Under the pieces are notes generated by a model. It had not been told where the DNA came from. It saw nothing but the letters and a program-made list of their open reading frames with translations, and ran no database searches. A program made the translations under genes and the position numbers. Shown in pieces: positions 47,640 through 60,545 of a stretch of 64,000 nt of DNA; the first letter of the stretch is position 1, and each line of letters begins with the position of its first letter. The stretch covers positions 1 to 64,000 of the forward strand of contig JAPVLO010000181.1 of the NCBI GenBank assembly GCA_027257055.1. Reading direction: 5' to 3'. Source of the stretch: Cephalopachus bancanus. Taxonomy: Eukaryota > Chordata > Mammalia > Primates > Tarsiidae.

Positions 47640-48145
47640 TCCAGAGAAGCAAGCTGCAGTATCCACTCTCTAAGATGGCCCCGCGATCCCTGACCCTGAG
47701 GCTCATGCCCCACTGCTGAAGTGCACTGGCCTGCACAGCCATCCTTACAACACAGAGATGCTGGTATACGACTTCTAAGTCTAAGGCATAAAAGACATCT
47801 ACCTTGCCTTCCCTTGGATCACCTGCTCTGGGGGAAGCTAGCCCTGTGTAGTGAGGACATGCCAGCAGCACTGTGGAGAGGACCACATAGTGAGGAACTG
47901 AGGCCTCTTGCCAGCAACATAAAGTAAGAGCCTCAGAAACTGATCCTCTGACCCAGTCAAGCCTTCAGATGATGTGGCACCCCCTGGTATCTTGGATGCA
48001 ACCTATGAAAGACCCTGAGGCAGAACCACCCAGCTAAGCTGCTCCCAAATTCCTGGCCCACAGAAACTGGGCAATAATAAATGTGGGTTGTTTTTAAGCT
48101 ACTAAATGTTGAGGTAATGTGTTATGCAACAATAGATAACTAAAA
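47640..48145 (+). mobile_element. MaLR/MLT1-type LTR (old endogenous retrovirus-like LTR)
   Basis: The second half (AGTCAAGCCTTCAGATGA, AACCACCCAGCTAAGCTGC, CAATAGATAACTAAAACC) is characteristic of MLT1-like LTRs, with its own AATAAA at 48076-48081. It lies antisense to NSD2. No internal retroviral genes; solitary, decayed LTR. Confidence 0.65.
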
Positions 48146-48590
48146 CCAAGCCATATGCAAAGAACTGAGACATAAAGCATTGGTTCAATTCTAATGGATA
48201 TGTAAAAATTGGGATCAGGAAAGGTGGAAAAGACTTTAAACTTTGGAAATTCAAGAAAAGTCTGCGAATGAAAATGCTGCTAGCACTGGAGTCTTCAGTA
48301 AACGTTTGTTGTGCTTTTTATCACAGTGGGGGACCTCACATACGAAATAAGGGCATTACCCTGGACACTGTCCAGTTGTTCACTCTCCGTGTTCAGGTTC
48401 TCCAGCCCCTTGCCATGAAGAGGATGTCAGTTCTTCCACAGACCATGTTTCCAACACACTCATCTCTCCTCCCTACACTAGCCCTTTCAGGTGTGTTCCA
48501 GGAACATCATCAAATATACTCACGAGCTGCATGTCTAAGCTAAGCATGGTAGACAAAGACTGACAAGGAAAAACTTAACAAAGTGCTATA

Positions 48591-48896
48591 CCCAGTCTGG
48601 CGTGGTGGCTCATGCCTGTAATCCCAGCACTTTGGGAGGTGGAGGTGAGAGGACCACCTGAGTCCAGGGGTTTGAGACCAGTCTGGGAAACTTGGTGAGA
48701 CCTTGTCTCTACAATAAATCAAAAAATTAGCTGAGTGTGGTAGTGTGCACCTATAGTCCCAGCTACTTGGAAGGCTGAGATTGGAAGATCGTCTGAACCC
48801 AGCAGGTCAAGGGTGCAGTAGCCATGAGAGCATGCCACTGCATTTCAGCCTGGACAATGGAGTAAGACGCTGACTCAAAAAAAAAAAAAAAAAAAA
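48591..48896 (+). mobile_element. Alu
   Basis: Target duplication AAGTGCTATA at 48581-48590 and 48897-48906. Confidence 0.96.
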
Positions 48897-49248
48897 AAGT
48901 GCTATATCCAACTGAAGATCCTTTTCAGGAAGTACAGTATTTTTCTTACTGCCAAAAGGGAAGCTGGAGTCATTGACAATCACAGTCTTCCATTCAGGGT
49001 CTCTAGAAAACGAGGGTTCAGGAAACAGTAGGGAGGCTCTACCTGACTCTATCCCTCAAGGACTGCTACTGGTTAACTGATAAGCAAAAACCATCTTTGA
49101 GTGCACAACCGCTTCTAAAAAAGAAAAAGCAACCTAGAAAGACCCAAATTACTCTACAGGGTGGGATCAGAAAGAAGATTCCTCAACTTCAGTTTAGAAC
49201 TACTTATTAAAGAACCAGCCCAGACATAATGACAACAAAGTAACTAAA

Positions 49249-49612
49249 ATATGTCAGGCATGGTGACTCACGCCTATAATTCCAATACTCTAGGAGGCCA
49301 AGGCAGGAAGATTGCTTGAGTTCAGGAGTTCAAGACTTTTTCTTACTGCCAACAAAATAAGAGCACTAATTTTGGGCAACACAATGAGACCTCAGCTCTA
49401 CAAAAATAAATAATAAAAAAAATTAGCTGGGCATGGTGATGCACACCTGGAGTCCCAGCTACTCAGGAGAAGATTGCTTAAGTCCAGGAAGACAAGGGTA
49501 CGGTGAACCATGAGCATGCCACTGCACTCCATCCTGGACGACAGAGTGAGACCCTGACTTAAATAAAACAAACAAAAAAAATAATTGAAACAGTTAAAAA
49601 AAAAAAAAGTCC
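49249..49612 (+). mobile_element. Old Alu with internal insertion
   Basis: Left arm broken at 49337-49373 by 37 bp of foreign sequence that begins with a copy of nearby DNA. Confidence 0.88.
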
Positions 49613-49736
49613 TACTAGTCCTTTTCTGACAATACACAATCTCTCAAAGTCAACCAGCCCCTGGATCCAGCTAGAGGGAAGGGAGGTCCATGTGTGACCA
49701 GAGGTAGGTTAGAAACAAATACAGAACTCACTTTTA

Positions 49737-50042
49737 TTTAATTTAATTTAATTTATTTATTTGAGTTGGAGTCTCACTCTGTCGCCCAGGCTGGAGTGCA
49801 GTGGCATGCTCACAGCCACCTCAGCCTTGACCCACTGGGCTCAGGTGATCCTTCTGCCTCAGTCTTCAAGTAGCTGGAATTACAGGCGTGCAGCACCATG
49901 CCTGGCTAATTTTTTGATTTATTGTAGAGACAAGTTTTGCCAAGTTGTTCAAGCTGGACTCAAACCCGTGGGCTCAGGCAATTCTCTCACCTTGGCCTCC
50001 CAAAATGCTGGGATTATGGGTGTGAGCCATCATGCCTGGCCT
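49737..50042 (-). mobile_element. Alu with 14-bp target duplication
   Basis: AGAACTCACTTTTA at 49723-49736 and 50043-50056. Confidence 0.97.
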
Positions 50043-50639
50043 AGAACTCACTTTTAATTGTGTACGTTCAGTTTGCTTTTACTGTAGTTTTATATAATAC
50101 CCATCCAGACTTTTGTTTTTGGCACATTTCTTAGTGTTAGAAGGGGAATCTGAGATCAATCTGGGTACCCAAAAGCAAATAGGGTGGTCAGTCTTCCTGG
50201 ATAAGTTACTTAAATTCTCAAATACCCGCTTTTTTCCCCCCACAATTCCAAACAAGTAGAGAGATCACAGAGAAACGACCTAGGACTCTGTCAGAGCGTG
50301 GCTGGCTGGGCAGTTCCCATTTAGTAGAGCCTTGCCCAGCTTCCAGGGGCTGACAGCATTCAGTACCTCACCAACTGTGCTAGGCCCTTGCGTCAAATGC
50401 TAGTGGTATCCATTCAGAGCTTGCCATCACAACCTCCCACAACATGCCGAATGCCTGTACACAGTCGCTGAGTGCTCTATTTTAAATGCAACCATGACCA
50501 CGGCTCCTCTGCCAGGTGCTAACATCTGCTCCCTGGATAAACTTCTTGGTTTCTGGACAGAAGTATATACCTTCACAGCTACCCACTTACTCTTTTTAGA
50601 TGATCGTAGATAGAAGGGTAGGTAAAACTAAATAGTGCA

Positions 50640-51000
50640 TATGTTGCACTTTTAAAACTTTATACAAGTGATAGGATCAGCATATACTTCAGCAACTTGC
50701 TTTCTTCTTCAACATCCATTGAGTTCACATTAACTGCTGTGTAGTTATGCTGTAGGAACATACTGCAATCTGTCACTCATTTGATAACTTTTTGGTTTTA
50801 GACACTGTGGTGTCTCCTTGGGTGCAAGGGCAAAATTATTCTAAGAGTGATATTGTAAGAGAAAAAAAGCACATCTTTGATTTCACTGGATATTACCAAA
50901 TTTCTCTCCAAAACAGGTGTAATAAATGATGCTCCACCAGCACTTATGAGTACCCAGGCTGTTACGAGCTCAGTGCCTGCTCACCTGATGACTGTGAAGC
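50640..51000 (+). mobile_element. Old L1M fragment
   Basis: Reads like the L1M 3' region (GCTGTGTAGTTATGCTG, TATTACCAAATTTCTCTCC, CTCCACCAGCACTTATGAG). Confidence 0.55.
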
Positions 51001-51416
51001 ACCATCTCACGGGACTGACATGCAGCTCCCTCATGTCGCTGAGACCGAGCAGCAGCTCTCCAAGTACTCACTGGCTGTCCAAGCTCTTCTGTGAAATACC
51101 ATTTCAGAGCCTTCTGCTTCTTTTCCTTCAGAATTGTTTGGGCTTGTTCTTTCACTGTATCCATGGTGTCCTTGGTACATAGATTTTCATCTTAACATAG
51201 TTCCTTTATAGTCTGTGATCAGTTTGGCTTGTTTGAGAACTCCTTCCCTCTCCCAAGGAGGCTGAGTTTGTAAATCACTGGTGGTGCCAGCACCACGCCC
51301 AGAGCAGACAACTGGCCTTTCCTGTCCATACACATCCTCAAGAGTATGCTCTGGGCTCTGGTCAGAATGGTGTCACCACCCTGCATGTCCCTGGCTGTTT
51401 TTCATAACAGAACTTC

Positions 51417-51725
51417 TGGCTAGGCATGGTAACTCACACCTATAATCCCAGCACTTTGGGAGGCGGAGGTGAGAGGATTACCTGAGTCCATGAGTTCAAG
51501 ACCAGCCTGGGTAACTTGGCAAGACCTCATCTCTACAATAAATCAAGAAAAATTGGCTGGGCATGATGGGACATGCCTGTAGTTCCAGTTACTTGGAAGG
51601 CTAAGGCAGAAGGACTGCCTGAGCCCAGCAGGTTGAGGCTGCGGCGGTGGCCATGAGCGTGCCACTGCACTCCAGCCTGGATGACAGAGTGAGACTCAAG
51701 TCAACTCAAAAATAAAAATAAAAAA
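51417..51725 (+). mobile_element. Alu with 13-bp target duplication
   Basis: ATAACAGAACTTC at 51404-51416 and 51726-51738. Confidence 0.97.
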
Positions 51726-52039
51726 ATAACAGAACTTCCTATCTGGTAGGGCAAGTTCTCAGGCCAAGCCTCTCTTCAAATACAGCTATGCTAGCATCCA
51801 TTTATGAAGTGCAAAGAAATTCCTGTTGGGAATTGTATTAGAATTATACTGAATTTATAGATTATTATATGGGGAACTGACAACCTCATAATACTTGAAT
51901 CTTTCTATATACGATTATATTTCCATCTATTTAAGTCTACTAAAATAGTAGTTGCTTTTCTCCAAAGTTATATACACATTTCATAATATGTATTCCTCAG
52001 TACCTTATATTTTTGTTTCTATTATCAATGATGTCTTAT

Positions 52040-52341
<302 letters not shown>

Positions 52342-52652
52342 CATTAATAGTATATTTTTTAATATTACATTTCCTCTTTGTTGCTGTGCTTGTATGTTAA
52401 TTGTTATATCCACCAACCTTGGTGACCTCTTCATTAATTCTACAGATATTCTGTATATTCTCTTGAGTTTACTACATAGGCCTCTGCAAATAATGACAGC
52501 TTTATTTCTTCCTTTACAATCATGTCTTTTCATTTATTTTTCTTTTCATATAGTATTGGCTAATATTTTTAATACATTTAATACACGGTGAAAGAAGGCA
52601 TCTTGTCTCATTCATGATTTTAAAGAGAATGCTTCTAAAGCTTCTAATGTCC

Positions 52653-52816
52653 TTTTTTTTTTTTTTTTTGAGTCGGGATCTCATTCTGTCACCTAGACTG
52701 GAGTGCAGTAGCACAATCACAGCTCACCACAGCCTCAACCTCCTGGGCTCAGATGATCCTTCTGTCTCAGCCTCCTGAGTAGCTGAGACTACAGGCATAC
52801 TCCACCATGCCCAGCT
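52653..52816 (-). mobile_element. Alu right half inside L1
   Basis: 5'-truncated copy with long T head. Confidence 0.88.
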
Positions 52817-53165
52817 AGTCAATAAGTAATACCTTGACGAAAACTTTTGATAGATATTCTTCAACAAATTAAGGAAGTTCCCTTCACTCTTGGTTTATTT
52901 TTTATCAAAAACAATGAAATTTAATGCATGTGTCAAAATATCACACATACCTCATAAATATGGGGTGTTGGCTGGAGTTTTTAAAAAGCAACAAATTTTA
53001 TCAAATGCCTTTTCTCCAGCTATCAAAGTCATCATTCAATCTGTTACATAGTGAATCACAATAATAGATTTTTCTAACATTAAACCAGCCTTACATTCCT
53101 GAGAAAAGCCCTATGGGTTTCTCTTGAAAGAATTACTCAAAATGCCTTTCTCTAAAAGACTTTCC

Positions 53166-54030
53166 AGCTCCTTTGTAGGTACAAAAGAAAAATCACATCT
53201 CATGACTTTCTCAGAACACCCACAACCACCCGTTTACCCATCTCTGCCTGATTTCCTCAAGGCCCTATATGTGCTGTGATGTCTGCCACAAAACGGATGC
53301 TGGTTAAACATTCAAGGAAAATATTTAGAAAACAGACACTATTTCTTACTGGTACCTTTAATCACCACATGGACTTGGACTACTGAACAGAAAATTCCCA
53401 AAAAAGTAAAATTAAAATGAATGCTATTTTTAAAAGGCTTTTAAGCCCTAGACTACCACCCACTCACTTTAAGTAATAGTTAACATAACCAAAAGTGAGG
53501 CATCCAATCCCTACAATTCTTTACAATGGAATTGAGCATGTAGTATATATTAACAGATTGTGTGTGTATTTTATGAAAACGTTTAAAAAACTGAAATGCT
53601 TTAATTATAGTACATCCTTTTAAATATCATGGCATTAAATTTTCAACACACTAAGTGCCAGTGGATATAATAAGTTTTACAAATGAGTGTACCCCATACT
53701 AGAAGCTTCAGAACGGCCTGCTGGAGAAAATATCAAGGCCAAGCTTCCAGCAAAGGACAGTCTAATGAAATCTGCCTCCTACAGTCCCTGGTATCTTCTC
53801 ATCCACATTGGGAGGAACACTTTGTAACTCAGAGTGCAAAGGCAACAATCTTTGCCCCAAGGATCAATATGGCTGTTCCCTAATAATACTTACTTATGAG
53901 ATCAAAAATCTATGCAAAACACACTACAGACTGCTGATAATGCCAAGAACTATGACTCTGCACCAGTTATTCCTCAAATTCAAAAGGTCCCCCGCATGAA
54001 ACACAACTTAGAACCCATCAGAGTACTGAC
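53166..54030. other. NSD2: Intron 6, sequence just downstream of exon 6
   Basis: Unique AT-rich intron between an L1 fragment and exon 6. Nothing recognised. Confidence 0.55.
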
Positions 54031-54513
54031 CTCATCCCTGTGCTTTTGACAGAAGACCAAAAACTGGGATGCTGCATCTCCCTTTCTGCTTCGTGGTGCG
54101 GAAGTTGCAGCCTTCTTCCTCCCAGGAGGAGATCCTACTCCTCTTCTGGGGTCAGCCTCTGCCATCTTTTGAGGAGTACTCTTCTCTGTGCCAGGATCAC
54201 TCTCTTGGTTCTCAGTAGAGCTAAATAGTTTGGCTCTCCGCCTTCTCTTCATGGGAATGCCCTCTTCTTTCATGAACTTTGGGTTTTCAGCAGCTTCTTC
54301 ACTGAATCCTGAGGACTCTGCTATTTCTCCTGAAGACTCCACAGCAATGCCAGCCTCTTTGGCTACGCGAGGGTTGAGATGTAGCTGGTCCCCCACGTAG
54401 ACAAAGGTGAACTTGGCTTTCCGCTCCTCCACTGACATGCTTGCAGCTTCTTCTGCTTGAACAATGCCCATTTCCCACTGAGCCCTTAATTTCCCTGAAA
54501 TAGGTTTCAACAG
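54031..54513 (-). CDS. NSD2: NSD2 exon 6: variable linker and start of HMG box
   Basis: 161 whole codons, about residues 310-470, with acceptor TTCCAG and donor GTCAGT. It starts [19 protein letters not shown], continues through an acidic, Ser/Glu-rich linker, has a basic KRRRRAK stretch that looks like a nuclear localisation signal, then [10 protein letters not shown], and ends with the first helix of the HMG box ([13 protein letters not shown]). The Met codon at 54469-54471 corresponds to the internal start used by truncated protein from some human t(4;14) fusions (established for human, inferred here). The linker departs from human sequence more than any other exon, while the HMG start is unchanged. 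Confidence 0.97.
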
Positions 54514-54889
54514 CTGGAAAAAAAAGACATTATGTAAGTTTCATTACACAAACATAAAAGTTAACTTACTAAATTTCAGATAAGGTTAAAGCAGAATTCA
54601 GCCCAACATAATAACTTTGTTTCTTAAAACCAGAAATCAATTCCAATCACATAACTAATGTAATATATATAAAAAATTAAAATTATAAAACAAATTATCT
54701 CTAGGAGATATCAAATGATAAAAGAAAAATAAAGTGTCTCTAAAGAAACTTGTTATATTTTATAACATGGTATTCTTGGCCAAAAGTAAACAATGATAGA
54801 CAAAAACGCTATTACAATATTTTAAGCAACTACAAGTTTGAACCAAGATAAATAATAAGTTAAGGAATAAAAATGACAATTTTGGTCTA

Positions 54890-55090
<201 letters not shown>

Positions 55091-55424
55091 TTAAAATAAA
55101 ATGTTAGAACATGAAAGTTAGAATTTAGGATGAAATTAGGCAAATCTATTGCTACTTTGCAGTTGTTCTCCTTGGTGTTGTTTGAGCCTGTTAACCTCAA
55201 AATAAATCCTACCCTTCTTATCCCTACCACACTGCATACTACAGAGAAAAACTCATTGACAAGAGACTCAGGTAAGGTTTAAAATTGACTGGGAAAGAAA
55301 GCTGACTTAATGCACTCCTTTATCTCCTCCCTCTTAAGATCCTCTTAAAAAGATACCAAACAGGTAAGACAAGAGAGGACATCAGTAAAAAGGACACTTC
55401 AACAGAGAGGTGTGGGAATATGGC

Positions 55425-55515
55425 AGTGAAGAGAGCAGTAGACTGATATCAGATAGCCTAGGTTCAAATCCCAGTCCCGCTACCTACCAGCTGACCAAGC
55501 ACTTACTCACAGTGC
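55425..55515 (+). repeat. MIR fragment
   Basis: GGTTCAAATCCCAGTCCCGCTACCT-type core (55461 onward) is the tRNA-like/core part of MIR. Confidence 0.6.
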
Positions 55516-55532
55516 TTAAAATAACACCAATG

Positions 55533-55817
55533 AGCCGGGCTCGGTGGCTCAGCCAGTAATCCCACACTTTGGGAGGCTGAGGTGAGTGGATTGCATGAGC
55601 CTGCGGGTTCGAGACCCGCCTGGGCAACTTGGTGAGACCTCATCTCTACAATGAATAAAAAAAATTAGCTGGCTGTGGTAGTGCGCACCTGTAGTTCCAG
55701 CTACTTGGAAGGCTGAGGCGGAAGGATCGCCGGAGCCCAGGAGGTCAAGGCTACAGTGGCCGGGAGCGGCCACTGCACTCCAGTCTGGGTGACAGAGTGA
55801 GACTCCAAATCAAAAAA
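55533..55817 (+). mobile_element. Alu with perfect target duplication
   Basis: ATAACACCAATG at 55521-55532 and 55818-55829. Confidence 0.97.
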
Positions 55818-56691
55818 ATAACACCAATGGCCTCCAAGGGCAGCTGAGACCACAGAGTAACCCCTCAGATGCTCACTGCTGTTACTCTTAACTAAGAGGG
55901 AGAAACCACATTCCATAATGCATTCAGAGAGAACCTGGATGAGGAAAGAGATAGCTGTAACCAAAACCCAAGAGGAGGTGCTAGATTCCACAAAAGCAGA
56001 ATGAGAAGTTGAATACAGGTAAGCCAGTTGAAAGGTCAGATCTCTGTGCCAAAGTGAGAGGAGGAAAGGGGGATATGTGGGGGGGCGGGGATCATCAGTC
56101 CCTGTTCCCTCAAGCAGAACACTGACCACAGGAAATCAAAGGAAACTTCCTAGAGCACCCCTCAGGTTTTCAATGAAAAAACTTCCTCACTGAGGCTTTT
56201 GGAGATTCCCCAACTAAGTGACCCAGTGGTCAGTCAGAGTGAAGATGGCTGGGTAATCAAGCTTCCTCTCATATGCCAGAAGGCAGCTCTGAGTGCTGTG
56301 CTCTTAAACCAAGGAATTCTCAGATGAACGAAGGCCTCCTGCATGAATGAGTCCAAAACACCCAAAAATGAACAGCCTATGCAGTGCCACAGATAAAATG
56401 CAAGGAAGAGAAGACAACAAGCAAAGACAAACCCCAGTGTGCTCTGAAAAGAGAACACAGAAAAAGAAAAATCTATTAGAAATTTTAAAATACAATTATG
56501 AAAATAAAATTCAACAAGAAAGCTTGAATAAGAAATCTCCCAGAAAGAAGAAAAAGATTCGAATTTTAAAAAGCTACCTCATAAGAAATCTATAGGATCA
56601 ATCCAGGAGGTTTGATAACCAAATAGCAGGTCTTCTAGAGAGAGGAACAGGAGAAGCTCAAAGAATTATCCCCAAAACAAGTGTAGAATTA

Positions 56692-57012
<321 letters not shown>

Positions 57013-57423
57013 AAAACACCCCTAAATGCCCCCACCCAAAAGCAGGATACACCTTGGTGAAATTCAAGCTGCTGGAGGGAAGAGGAAAGGACAGTATCCA
57101 AGTTAATGGAACAAGAACAGAAAGGCAAGATACATCAAAAATGGCCAAAAGCTCTGAATGCCAGAAGAAAATGTAGTAATATCTTCAAAATTCTGAGGGG
57201 AATTATTCTTAACATAAAAGTCTATACTGAAGCCAACAATCAAATGTGAGGATAGAAAAGTAGCATCCTCTGAACTACAAGGACTCAAATTTGACTACCA
57301 TACACACTTTTCTTAGGATGCCAAAAATATACTCCAACAAAAAAGGAAAATTAACCAAGAAAGAACACATAGAACTCTAGCTAACAATGCAAGTACTTCA
57401 GAAAAGCATCTTAAAGAAAGTCT

Positions 57424-57710
57424 AGGTTGGCATGGTAGCTCACACCTGTAATCCCAGCACTTTGGGAGGCTAACATGGAAAGATTGCTTGAGCCCAGGAG
57501 TTTGAAATCAACCTCAGCAATATAGCAAGATCCCGTCTCAATAAACAGTTTTTTAAAAAACTTAGCCGGTGTGGAAGTGCACACCTGTAGTACCAGTTAC
57601 TCAGAAGGCTGAGGTGGAAGGATCACCTGAATCCAGGAAGTTGAGGCTGCGGTGAGCCATGATTGTGCCACTGCATTCCAGCTTGACTCAAAAAAAAAAA
57701 AAAAAAAATT
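57424..57710 (+). mobile_element. Alu
   Basis: Older full dimer with A-tail. Confidence 0.92.
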
Positions 57711-58129
57711 CTAAGATTACTGCAACGTAAAAAAAGGTTAAGAGTGCCCAAATCCAGATAGAAGCAGGAAAAAGGAAGATGCTAAGAGAGAGCTCCAGGG
57801 GAAGCAAAGAAGAGAAGAAAAAAAACCTCTTCTAAATAAAAATAAAATCTTGGTAGCAGGAAAGAGGGTTAAAAGATGAGTTCCAAGGAGCAGAAAAGGA
57901 AGATGGGACCCAAACACATTTTCTTTTCTTTTCTTTTTTTTTAGGAGAAAAAATAGCTACATAAATAGGAGAAATTATATAATAAGGAGGAGTTTGAAGG
58001 ACAGGAAGAAAAGAATTAAGGCTGTATGAACAGCATAGCATAATGATTTTAGAAGAAAGGCAGTAATTAACTCCAGAAAAAATAAAAAGTCATGCAAAAA
58101 AGAAAATGCAACTATAGAACACAACTTAG

Positions 58130-58413
58130 AGCTGGGCTCAGTGGCTCAGCCTGTAATCCCGCGCCTTTGGGAGGCTGAGGTGAGTGGATTGCCTGAGCCC
58201 AAGGGTTCGAGACCCGCCTGGGCAGGGAGACCTCATCTCTACAATAAATCAAAACATCAGCCGGGCGTAGTAGTGCATGCCTGTAATTCTGGCTACTTGG
58301 AAGGCTGAGGCGGAAGGATCGCCGGAGCCCAGCAGGTCGAGGCTGCGGTGGCCGGGAGCAGCCACTGCACTCCAGTCTGGGCGACAGAGTGAGACTCCAA
58401 CTCAAAAAAAAAA
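58130..58413 (+). mobile_element. Alu, deletion variant, intact promoter boxes
   Basis: AGAACACAACTTAG at 58116-58129 and 58414-58427. A box at 58142-58153, B box GGTTCGAGACC at 58204-58214. Confidence 0.97.
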
Positions 58414-58618
58414 AGAACACAACTTAGTTTTTCACGAATGATATTTACATAAGTCAGAATTCTGTAAACAGTTATTTTTTATTTAATAAAAATGGTAGCT
58501 TAATTACATGGAGTGAATGTAGGGAAAGAAATAGAAAATCATTCAAGAGCTCAATCTTCACTTTGTGTGACAGAAAATGTCTACATGATAAATTAAAATA
58601 TAGCAGTTAAATGTAGAA

Positions 58619-58761
58619 GTCAGGTGTGGTGACTTATCCCTATAAGCCCAGCACTTAGGGAGGCTGACACGAGAGGATCACTTGAGCCCAGGAGTTTAAG
58701 ACCAGTCTAGGAAACATAGTGAAATCTTGGCTGTATTAAAAAAAAAAAAAAAAAAAAAAAA
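58619..58761 (+). mobile_element. Alu left monomer
   Basis: Single arm with long A-run, immediately followed by another Alu. Confidence 0.85.
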
Positions 58762-59030
58762 GGCTGAGCACGGTGGCTCAAGCCTGTAATCCCAGCACTC
58801 TGGGAGGCAAAGGCAAGAGGATTGTCTAAACTCAAGGGTTCGAGACCAGCCTGAGCAACTCTACAAAAAATAAGCCAGGCATGGTAGCGCGTGCTTGTGG
58901 CTACTTAGAAGGCTGAGTTGGAAGGATCACCTGAGTCCAGCAAGTTGAGCCTGTGGTGGCTGTGAGCGTGCCACTGCACTCCAGGTTGAGCAACAACTGG
59001 GTGAGACTCTTCAAAAAAAAAAAAAAAAAG
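58762..59030 (+). mobile_element. Alu with internal deletion
   Basis: About 20 bp lost in the left arm (GAGCAACTCTACAAAAA). Confidence 0.92.
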
Positions 59031-60256
59031 TAGAAGAAAATGTTCAAAGAGTTAAAAATAATTACCTCTGGGGAGAAGAGAGGAAGGCAGGGAATGATTT
59101 TTTACTATGAACCTTTCAGCACAATTTAACTTGCTTATACGTTTTCAAACTTCTTTGATTTGAAATTACCTAAGATTCAAGGATATGTCAAGGAATTTGT
59201 GACTTCTTCCATTACCTTAATACTTTGAAAGAACTCATTAATGAAAACAAATATAGATACATGGCATAGCATTTTTATAATAAAATCTGTACATATACAT
59301 ATCCGTACATATAATAAAATCTGTACATAATAAAATTACAGTACATATAATGAAATAATATAAACTTAAATCATGTTTTTATAAATAATGACACAAAAAG
59401 ATGTTCCTTACATGTCAGGTAGAAAAAAAAAACAAAAGAGAATACTATAGTCTGATCCCAAGTTTGTAAAATAAATGAATGCAACATTCATTACATAAAG
59501 TTCTTTCCTATCCAGAAAGTTGATAACATAATTCAATTTTCTCCTATTTATGGGTGACTTTCATCCACATGAACTGTATTTTGGTCCAAGTTGAGAGGTG
59601 AATATCTCTTTATTTTATTTTAGCACATAATTACCCAATTGTCCAGCACTATTTGTTTGTAAGCCTTCCTTCCTGTGCCAGTTACTGATGTTCATTAATA
59701 ACAGTCTTTATAAAAATGCTTGTCATTTACTCCCGCACCTACATACCTTTCTAAGAGAACCTGACCTTCACCAACAGTCCTGGTGGCTAATTCTGTACTA
59801 TGTGCCTTTCCTCTCCCATCACAGCCTATTAGACTACAAGTGGCCCCTGACCCTCTGGGCTGGACTAAGCCAGAGTCTCTCCAGATACTGGGAAGACTGA
59901 TAGGTTGACAACAGCCATTCATGCGGATGCAAAATGATCTCCACCAGAAGCTGAAGCTCTGAGGAGGAAAAGAAGCCATAAAGATACGGGCAAGGCCAGG
60001 AGTCTATAGAAGCAAGAATGGAGCAATGGGGCAAAGTCATAGAGACACAAGACCACAGAGCTCCATGGGAAACAGACAAGCATTACTATGCCTGACGTTC
60101 CTGGTCCAGTCCCTGGGGGGCACCAAAGCCCCAAAACAGGTAAACCAGAAACTGACAGAACTACAAGTAGAAAATGACACATCCACTATCCCAGAGGGTG
60201 TTTTAACACACCTCTCTAAGCAGCTGGTGAAACAAGCAAGAAAAGAAACAAACCAA
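59031..60256. other. NSD2: Intron 4 interval, mostly unique
   Basis: Includes an AT-rich local duplication near 59277-59330 (ATAATAAAATCTGTACAT twice) and possibly an old L1 piece at about 59500-59680. No gene seen. Confidence 0.45.
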
Positions 60257-60541
60257 TGCCAGGCTCGGTGGCTCAGCCTGTAATCCCACGCCTTTGGGAG
60301 GCTGAGGTGAGTGGATTGCCTGAGCCTGTGGGTTCGAGACCCGCCTAGGCAGTGAGACCTCATCTCTACAATAAATCAAAAAATCAGCCAGGCATGGTAG
60401 CGCATGCCTGTAATTCCGGCTACTTGGAAGGCTGAGGCGGAAGGATCGCCGGAGCCCAGTAGGTCGAGGCTGTGGTGGCCGGGAGTGGCCACTGCACTCC
60501 AGTCTGGGTGACAGAGTAAGACTCCAACTCAAAAAAAAAGA
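60257..60541 (+). mobile_element. Alu, deletion variant
   Basis: A box TGGCTCAGCCTG at 60269-60280, B box GGTTCGAGACC at 60331-60341; likely recent. Confidence 0.97.
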
Positions 60542-60545
60542 AAAA

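Noticed and set aside
59277..59330. AT-rich repeat resembling a satellite
   Set aside because: Only two imperfect copies; local slippage.
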